Shown here piece after piece: positions 14,501 through 23,500 of a DNA stretch of 64,000 nt. Source of the DNA: Antedon mediterranea. Lineage: Eukaryota > Echinodermata > Crinoidea > Comatulida > Antedonidae. A model generated the notes under the pieces. The model was not told where the DNA came from. It did not search any database and saw only the letters and a program-made list of their open reading frames with translations. The translations under genes and the position numbers were made by a program. How positions within the stretch are numbered: position 1 is the first letter of the stretch; every line of letters starts with the position of its first letter. The stretch lies in NCBI RefSeq assembly GCF_964355755.1, contig NC_092673.1:35409648-35473647 (forward strand). The letters run 5' to 3'.

Positions 14501-17500
14501 TGTGCTCACTTCTGTACCACTACCAAATGTGCTCACTCCTGTACCAATACCAAATGTGCTCACTCCTGTACCACTACCAAATGTGCTCACTCCTGTACCA
14601 CTACCAAATGTGCTCACTCCTGTACCACTACCAAATGTGCTCACTCCCGTACCACTACCAAATGTGCTCACTCCTGTACCACTACCAAATGTGCTCACTC
14701 CTGTACCACTACCAAATGTGCTCACTCCTGTACCACTACCAAATGTGCTCACTCCCGTACCACTACCAAATGTGCTCACTTCTGTACCACTACCAAATGT
14801 GCTCACTCCTGTACCACTACCAAATGTGCTCACTCCTGTACCACTACCAAATGTGCTCACTCCCGTACCACTACCAAATGTGCTCACTTCTGTACCACTA
14901 CCAAATGTGCTCACTCCTGTACCAATACCAAATGTGCTCACTCCTGTACCACTACCAAATGTGCTCACTCCTGTACCACTACCAAATGTGCTCACTCCTG
15001 TACCACTACCAAATGTGCTCACTCCTGTACCACTACCAAATGTGCTCACTCCTGTACCACTACCAAATGTGCTCACTCCTGTACCACTACCAAATGTGCT
15101 CACACCTGTACCACTACCAAATGTGCTCACTCCTGTACCACTACCAAATGTGCTCACTCCTGTACCACTACCAAATGTGCTCACTCCTGTACCACTACCA
15201 AATGTGCTCACTCCTGTACCACTACCAAATGTGCTCAATGCGCTTTTAATTGCTTATAATTTACATTTGATTAAATACACAATCAAATTGTGTCTCACTG
15301 TAAGCCTTGGCAAACTTTTACTGATTGGTTTAACAAATCTAAGTTTGCAGACTCAGATAGGCAGTGGGTTGCAGAGTCGTGGAGAAGCTGTAGTGAAATT
15401 TAGCTCTACCACAATAGGAGTTGAATGACATAGGTTGATGGAGAGAATTAGCTTATCATCAGGTCTTTAAATTAAGTTTTTTTAAATCATGCTCATCACG
15501 TGTATAACCTTTTCTTTTTAATATCTATTATTATTTTTTTTCCCCATTGTACAGAGGATGAATTGAAAATTAAGGAATTAAGTAAAACAATTAAAGATGA
15601 TAAGCAATTAAGAAAACAGATTGAAAACAGAGTGACTGTGCTGGAAGAAGAACTTGCTGACCTGAAAGCAGAAAGAGATAACTTACAGAAAGTATGTTAA
15701 AATACATTTTTAACTAATATACAAATAAGAAACATTTATAAGTGAATTTTTAATAATAATAATAATAATATTCTAATACAAAACATTTTCTGCCTTTGCC
15801 ACATCATGGAAAGTGCCTGGCATTCCCATTTTTTACTAATAGTATATAGTTGTATATTTTTAACTTTTATAGTGCCCTCTATTGTTTGGATAATTGCATT
15901 TTTCAAATTTAGCACCTCTGAAATTGTAACATAAACTAATTTTTATCTCAGCATTTGTCCGAAAGAAAAAAGAAAGCTGTCTTAGAAAAGCAGAAGACAG
16001 AAGAAGAATTTGATGAACTTAAGAAAATGCATGAGGTTTGTTTTCTACTTTAAACATTATTATTGTTATATGCATGAAGGTATAAAACCTCCATGTTATT
16101 TGTATTCGTTGATCTGTTTCTTTTTTATTACACAAAATATTTTCACCCATAAAACATATTATATTTTTCTATACTGTTTATAATTGTGCCTCTTTTACTT
16201 TAACTTATGTTTGTATATTGATTGTAAACAAACGTTATCAGCCAATGGCTGCTGTTTTGTATATTTATTTTATACCTGAATAAATAAATATATGATATTA
16301 ATTGATTCAACTGACTCAACTGTTTTGACTTTTTTATTTGATGTTTTAGAAAATTTCCAGAGCATACAGAAAGGTATTTTTGCCTTGCAAATGCATGTCT
16401 CTGAATTAAATAATATAAATTACGTCATTATTTTAAAATAAATGAATTTATCTAATGTGGCCCAATGGTGCACAGACAGGTTCTTCTTTATGCATGGACA
16501 CAACATTCTTTTTAATCAGTTTCTTAAAATAACATATAATTTAACTATTCTATTTAAGAGATAATAGTAAATAATAATAGTAAAACTCTTAATAAACTAT
16601 TGACTTTGAAAAAAATTCATAAAATGAAATTATTGAACATGCATTTTTAAAACTTTTGCAACCAAAATTCTTAAATTCTCAATTTCTTAAATTAACATAA
16701 AATTTAATTTTTCTATTTAAAAGAGAATGATAATGACTAATAAACTATTGGAATAAAATATAATTAATTAACATTAATTAATGCATTTTTTTAAATTTAT
16801 TTATTGCAACACTTTTTTGTTAGAACAGTAGTTACAGTATACAAAATGGTTGGCATGACCTTAATAGATATAAAATGACTTTGAAAACTTTTTTTCCTTG
16901 AAGGAAGAGATAGAGACTTTGAAGACCAAGTTGAGGCACCAGAAAACATCCAAAGAAGTGGAACAGGTTAGTGCCACATTATTTGTGTTAATTGTTTTCT
17001 TTTCTTGTGTTCCTTTGCAGATAGAGTAAGAGTGACTTTTTACCACATCTAAATAAAATCTTTATAACTTCAGTATTTTTCTTTTTTTTCTGACATTGAC
17101 ATTTACACAGGTTGGCCTATTGGTCAATGAAGATTGATGATACATCATTACTTACACTACAGATACTAGAAATTCAAATTTCTAACAGACGACTCAAATC
17201 ATTTAAAGAGAAAAAAAGATGCTCACCTTATTACTTTCCCATAATGCAACATGCTAGCAGCTTTGCAAAACAATACTATGCTATAAATAAACAATGTATT
17301 TTGCTAGATGGGTGATTATCCAGTTTTATTAATGCAATTTGTGAATAAACATTTATGTAAAATTGTGTTTTAACTATTTCTTTTCTTTACAGATTACACA
17401 AGCTGAGAAGGAAATTGAGAAGCAATGGCGAGATAAGTGCGATCGTCTTCTTGTACAGGCTAGAGAGAAACACGACAGGATGTACAATGAACTAAGGGAA

Positions 17501-20500
17501 GAAAAAGATGAGCTAGATAAACGACTCATTGCAACTGAACATAAGGTACTCTTTGGTTCATTACGTGTATCTCCAAAATGTAATCACCCCCACCTCCAGC
17601 TCTCCAAAATGTAATCACCCCCACCTCCAGCTCTTCTAAATGTAATCACCACACCTCCAGCTCTTCTAAATGTAATCACCCCCACCTCCAGCTCTTCTAA
17701 ATGTAACCACCCCCACATCCAGCTCTCCAAAATGTAACCACCCCCACCTCCAGCTCTCCAAAATGTAATCACCCCCACCTCCAGCTCTCCAAAATGTATT
17801 CACCCCCACCTCCAGCTCTTCTAAATGTAATCACCCACACCTCCAGCTCTTCTAAATGTAACCACTCCCACCTCCAGCTCTTCTAAATGTAATCACCCCC
17901 ACCTCCAGCTCTTCTAAATATAATCACCCCCACCTCCAGCTCTTCTAAATGTAGTCACCCTTACCTCCAGCTCTTCTAAACTTTTTTATCTTGAGTATTA
18001 TTTTTTAAATAATGAACAGTAACTAAAATATTAATATTTTGCTTTGACAGTTGGCCATATTGAAATCATCACAGGGGGATGATGCCCAACAAATAGAACA
18101 GCTTAAAGAAGAAATTGATGAGATGAAAATATGGAAAGATAAGGTATGTCAGATTTTATGAAAAGTGCTTAAAAAAATAATCTTTTGTATTAAGTCACTG
18201 ATTTTACTTATGTTTTCAAAATAATCTAAGTAATTATTTCTACATATTTTTTATACTTACCATGATTTCAGTATAACAGTCTCCATGGCAATGCTATGAG
18301 TATGAAAGAGCGTTATGAGTCACGTATACGTGAATTGATGCAGGATTTAGAAAGGTCATCATCGGTCACAAACAAACCACATGGCAGTGTCGTAGAAGAG
18401 GTAATTTACAATATTACTGGATTAATGTAAAGAATTGTATACAAATATGTTATCAATAATTTGCATAAGCACCTTATAATTTGAATAAGTTGTGTCACAC
18501 CAAAATTAGTTTAGACCCAAATCAAATCCAACACAAGAATGAATTTTGGTCGCTATGTTTTTATACCAGAGAATTATATCAGAATATAGTCAGTAATTTA
18601 CCCAAACCATATTTTTCTTGACAATAATTACCCAAACAAATTTTATTTAGCTTGGATATGCTACAGATTTAAAATAACTTTTCTTGAATTTTTTTCTCTC
18701 CTTTAGGTTAAGAAAATAATGAATAGCGTTTTTTACTCGTTAAGAGAGGAATTTGAGGAAGACCGCACATACAAGGGGTCAGAGGTATTGAGTACGATCA
18801 TGAGTACTATTAAGGTGAGGGTAAAATGTATGTCAAAGGACAGTAGAGACTTTTTACTAAAGAAATAACGCATACATTTATACATATTTTGAATATATAT
18901 ATATAATGGATTAAGCGGGTTAAAACATAAATATTGTTTTTATATTTTTCCTTGATGATGAAAATATTATTTGTATAATAACGAATGAAATAGTGTTTAT
19001 AATCTGTTTAATGTTTGCTTGATATGCTGGTGTATTTTGTAAAATCATAAGTTACATACATTCTCATAAATGAATAAAAGTGATGTATGAGAAATTTAGG
19101 TGTCATTTCCATCATATTGAAATGAAATAATCAATAAAAATTATAATGCTTCGAATTTGGAAATGACAGATGTGGTACATGTGTCAAAGGTCACATTTAA
19201 CATTCTATAGTTAAAGGTTGTGATCCGACAAATTTTAATATATTCAAAATAATTGTGAGTTTTAATTGGTGAGAGATCAAGGTATATTCTGAGCATGCTC
19301 AGTTATGCATTCTCATTTGACAATTGATGGTTTGGTTTGGATAATAACATTTCAAAATTATATTTACTTTACTATCTGTTGATCCTAAAATTATAAAAAG
19401 AAAAATATATATAAATGATATAAATAGTTTTATATAATCAATGAAATATAAAAAATGGAGAAATGAAAATTATAAATAAATTCTTATAAATATCAATAAA
19501 TAAATGTAAATACTATGATACAGTACACATAATCATATATAATACATAATTCATTCTAAACCTATCTCTCAATTAGAATTGTTTTATGTTGCAATGCTGT
19601 GTTTATTGTTTTAATTCAGCTCCACCGTTAAATAGAGCCGTCAAACTGTGAACGCATTAGTAAACTGTAAACGCATTAGTTGCAATGCTGTGTTTATTGT
19701 TTTAATTCAGCTCCACCGTTAAATAGAGCCGTCAAACTGTAAACGCATATGTTGCAATGCTGTGTTTATTGTTTTAATTCAGCTCCACCGTTAAATAGAG
19801 CCGTCAAACTGTAAACGCATTAGTTGCAATGCTGTGTTTATTGTTTTAATTCAGCTCCACCGTTAAATAGAGCCGTCAAACTGTAAACGCATATGTTGCA
19901 ATGCTGTGTTTATTGTTTTAATTCAGCTCCACCGTTAAATAGAGCCGTCAAACTGTGAACGCATATGTTGCAATGCTGTGTTTATTGTTTTAATTCAGCT
20001 CCACCGTTAAATAGAGCCGTCAAACTGTAAACGCATTTGTTGCAATGCTGTGTTTATTGTTTTAATTCAGCTCTACCGTTAAATAGAGCTGTCAAACTGT
20101 AAATGCATTAGTTGCAATGCTGTGTTTATTGTTTTAATTCAGCTCCACTGTTAAATAGAGCTGTCAAACTGTAAACGCATTAGTTGCAATGCTGTGTTTA
20201 TTGTTTTAATTCAGCTCCACTGTTAAATAGAGCTGTCAAACTGTAAACGCATTAGTTGCAATGCTGTGTTTATTGTTTTAATTCAGCTCCACCGTTAAAT
20301 AGAGCTGTCAAACTGTAAATGCATTAGTTGCAATGCTGTGTTTATTGTTTTAATTCAGCTCCACTGTTAAATAGAGCTGTCAAACTGTAAACGCATTAGT
20401 TGCAATGCTGTGTTTATTGTTTTAATTCAGCTCCACTGTTAAATAGAGCTGTCAAACTGTAAACGCATTAGTTGCAATGCTGTGTTTATTGTTTTAATTC

Positions 20501-23500
20501 AGCTCCACCGTTAAATAGAGCCGTCAAACTGTAAATGCATGAAATATTCTCACCATTTTAACTCTTCATTCATTCATTATTTGTAATAGTATTTTTATTT
20601 GACAAATTTTCCCCCATGAATAGTTTTATCACCAAATAAAGAATTACTGAATAGTTACTATACATTTGCAAGTGTATGTAGCCTGTACTGTAGATGTGTA
20701 TGCCACATTTAATGTTTTAATAATAATTATTTTTGATAAAATATTAAAATCATGAAATTATATATATGATATATGAGATTTTAAAAATGTATAGAAATAT
20801 GTATTAACAACCTATAAATATTGCCTATTCAGAAAAATTGTAAATAGTTTTAAAAAGATTTCAATTTAGTATAAATTTTGTTTCAATGAAGCTATAATGA
20901 TATTTTATATGAATAATTAAGATTGTATGCATGATGTGGATCTGGCTGGCAACCAATATTTTGGAAATAAATAATTATAAAATTTATATTGAAATTATTT
21001 GTTTCTCTGTTTTATGCAATGTCCTGACTAAATTGCATGTTTAATGGAGTTAATATTTTTAGATATAATTTTGTGAATAGAATTTCGGTTTTAATAACTA
21101 CATCAGTTGAAAAAATGGTTTAAATTTGTTATTTCCTATTCAATTTAAGAACATTCAATTTAAGAACCGTGTTAAGTCTTATGTCCCATTGTTTTTCTTG
21201 AAGAAAAAAAAGATGCCATAAAAGTTTAAAATCCTTATTATGTATGTCTGAAACTGATTCTGTTTGTCAGTATTTCTAGTATTTCTATAAAAGGTTTGTT
21301 GTCAACACCCAATACTGTTTACAAAAGACAATTAACTTTAACATAACACTTAAATTGATATAAAATAATACTATTTATACATCGTGAGATCCATAATTTT
21401 GTGCCGTGAGGATGTGTTGTGTTCATCAGTCAAACTTGTATTTCTGTGTGTTTCTCTAAATTAGTAAGTGGTTTAGCATGAATATTCAGCATTTGTATGC
21501 ATGTCATTTTTAGACTAAAATAGAAAAAAAGATTAATTTAAAATTATGAAATGTCTGCATGACACGTTAAAGTATAAAGTCAAAGCCTCACAGATTCTCA
21601 GAAACTGAGCTAAAGGGTCTCAGGTTATTTAAAAGACATTTTTAAAAGTAGACTTCCTAAAAAGGCCAGACATTTTGGCCCAACCTAACAGATTTGTTAA
21701 GAGTTGGCTTTATATACAATTGCATTCCATGTTGATGTTTGTATGAATGACCGTTTGTATGAATGTCCATTTGTTTGTTCTTGCATGGAGAATAAATAAG
21801 TTACGGGTTCTTGATACAAAAGAGTATACTGTTTAAGGTATACCATGGTTATATGCATGAATGTGTTGAATTGAATCCACAAAAATGTTCCATGTTAATC
21901 GGTTAAAGTACCTTTAAACAAGTTATAATTTTTTTTAATCAGTGCTATTTTCAGATTAAATTTCTTCTTTGTGGCTTACACAATTAGTGCTTTCATAGCA
22001 ACTACCAATTGGCAATTGTTTCATATCAACTGATTTACAAATGTTAAATATCAAATTAATGGAATTTAATTTTCACTTAGGTTAATAGAGAATTTGTATC
22101 AGTACTAATATTGGATGTTTACCTAAAAGTGATTGCCTACAAATACAAATTAAGGAATGGTTTTTAAAACATGATATGATGCATTTTTCTTTTATAATAC
22201 AATTCCGGTAATAATAGTACTGTATATTGATTTATCTTGTATTTATTTATTTTACACTGTAAAGTATGTTCTTAATTAATATAAATATAAAATATGTTGA
22301 TAATAATAGCAATATTTGTATTGTAAAAATTGTTAAAAATTAAGATTTATTTTTAATTCTTGTGTGGCAGCTGCCTTATTTGAAAAAAAAAATTAACGTT
22401 ATAATGTACTAATATAGGCATCTTTTTACATTATAGAATGTTACTTTAAAACTTGTGAAGGGAGAAACAGAGGAGGATAGTGAAGATGAGGATGAAGAGG
22501 AGGAGGAAGAAGAAGAAAGTGAAGGAGAAGATGAGATAGATGAAGAAGAAGAAAAAGATTCATCAGGTTGGTTTTCAGTCATTTTAGTATTTTATCTTTT
22601 TATCAGTGTTTTATACAATTTAGTAACTTTAGGTCTTCTATCAATCTAAAAATGGTAGCACTTGCTATTGTTCTATGCTAACAGTGAGGTGTTTGAATAA
22701 TATCTGTTTTATCTATCTTAACTATAACAGTTTCAATTGGCGTACACATTGTTTTTGATATTTAAATTTTACCTACTGTATATGATGCACCTTTGTATAC
22801 ATTTTTGTAAACCCTGCCGTACATTTGTTTTAATCTGTGTTTTAATATACAAAAGGAGAGTGTGTATTTAAAGAAGAAATGTTGTACTTCTTTTATTTGA
22901 AGTTGCCATAACAAAGACATCAAGAATTACATGTCTTCGCCAGAACTTTTGCAGAAAGAAAAATGTCTGTAGACGAGACGCAGGTAGTCATGACTATGAA
23001 ATTTATCATAAAATACATTTTACAGGTATTCAAAGACAATCTACTGACATGGTTTCAGCAAAGAAAGAGGAAGTGACACCAGTTGGAAAAGCTGCTGAAC
23101 AGTCCCAGCAAACGACCTCACTCCCTGAGAATACTGAATGTAATGTCAATATGCCAGGCCTGTCTGAGGCTTTGGCAAATTTAGAGATCCAACAGAGGGA
23201 AGAAGAAACCGGAGGTGTAAGTGATCGTGTGGAGAAAGTAAAAAGCTCAGGTGAGATGGCTTTATCAGGAAATTCATTCTATTCATAATTATGAGAAAAT
23301 GTATTTAATATCTGATGTATTAATAGATAACATATTTGTATTCTAGCAATCTTGTTTGGTAATTTAATTATCAATTTATGTTCTATGCAATATAGTATCT
23401 CTAGTTAAATTTTTGTATATATGTAGCAGACTGTATTCATAACATTAAACACAATACACATTGTATTTTCCTATATTTTATAGACAATTCAGAAGTTGTC

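Noticed and set aside
12146-15428. Three repeat-encoded frames of over 1000 codons (both strands)
   Set aside because: They arise from a stop-free 27-bp unit. They lie within an intron between exons of FKBP15 and connect to neither exon in frame.
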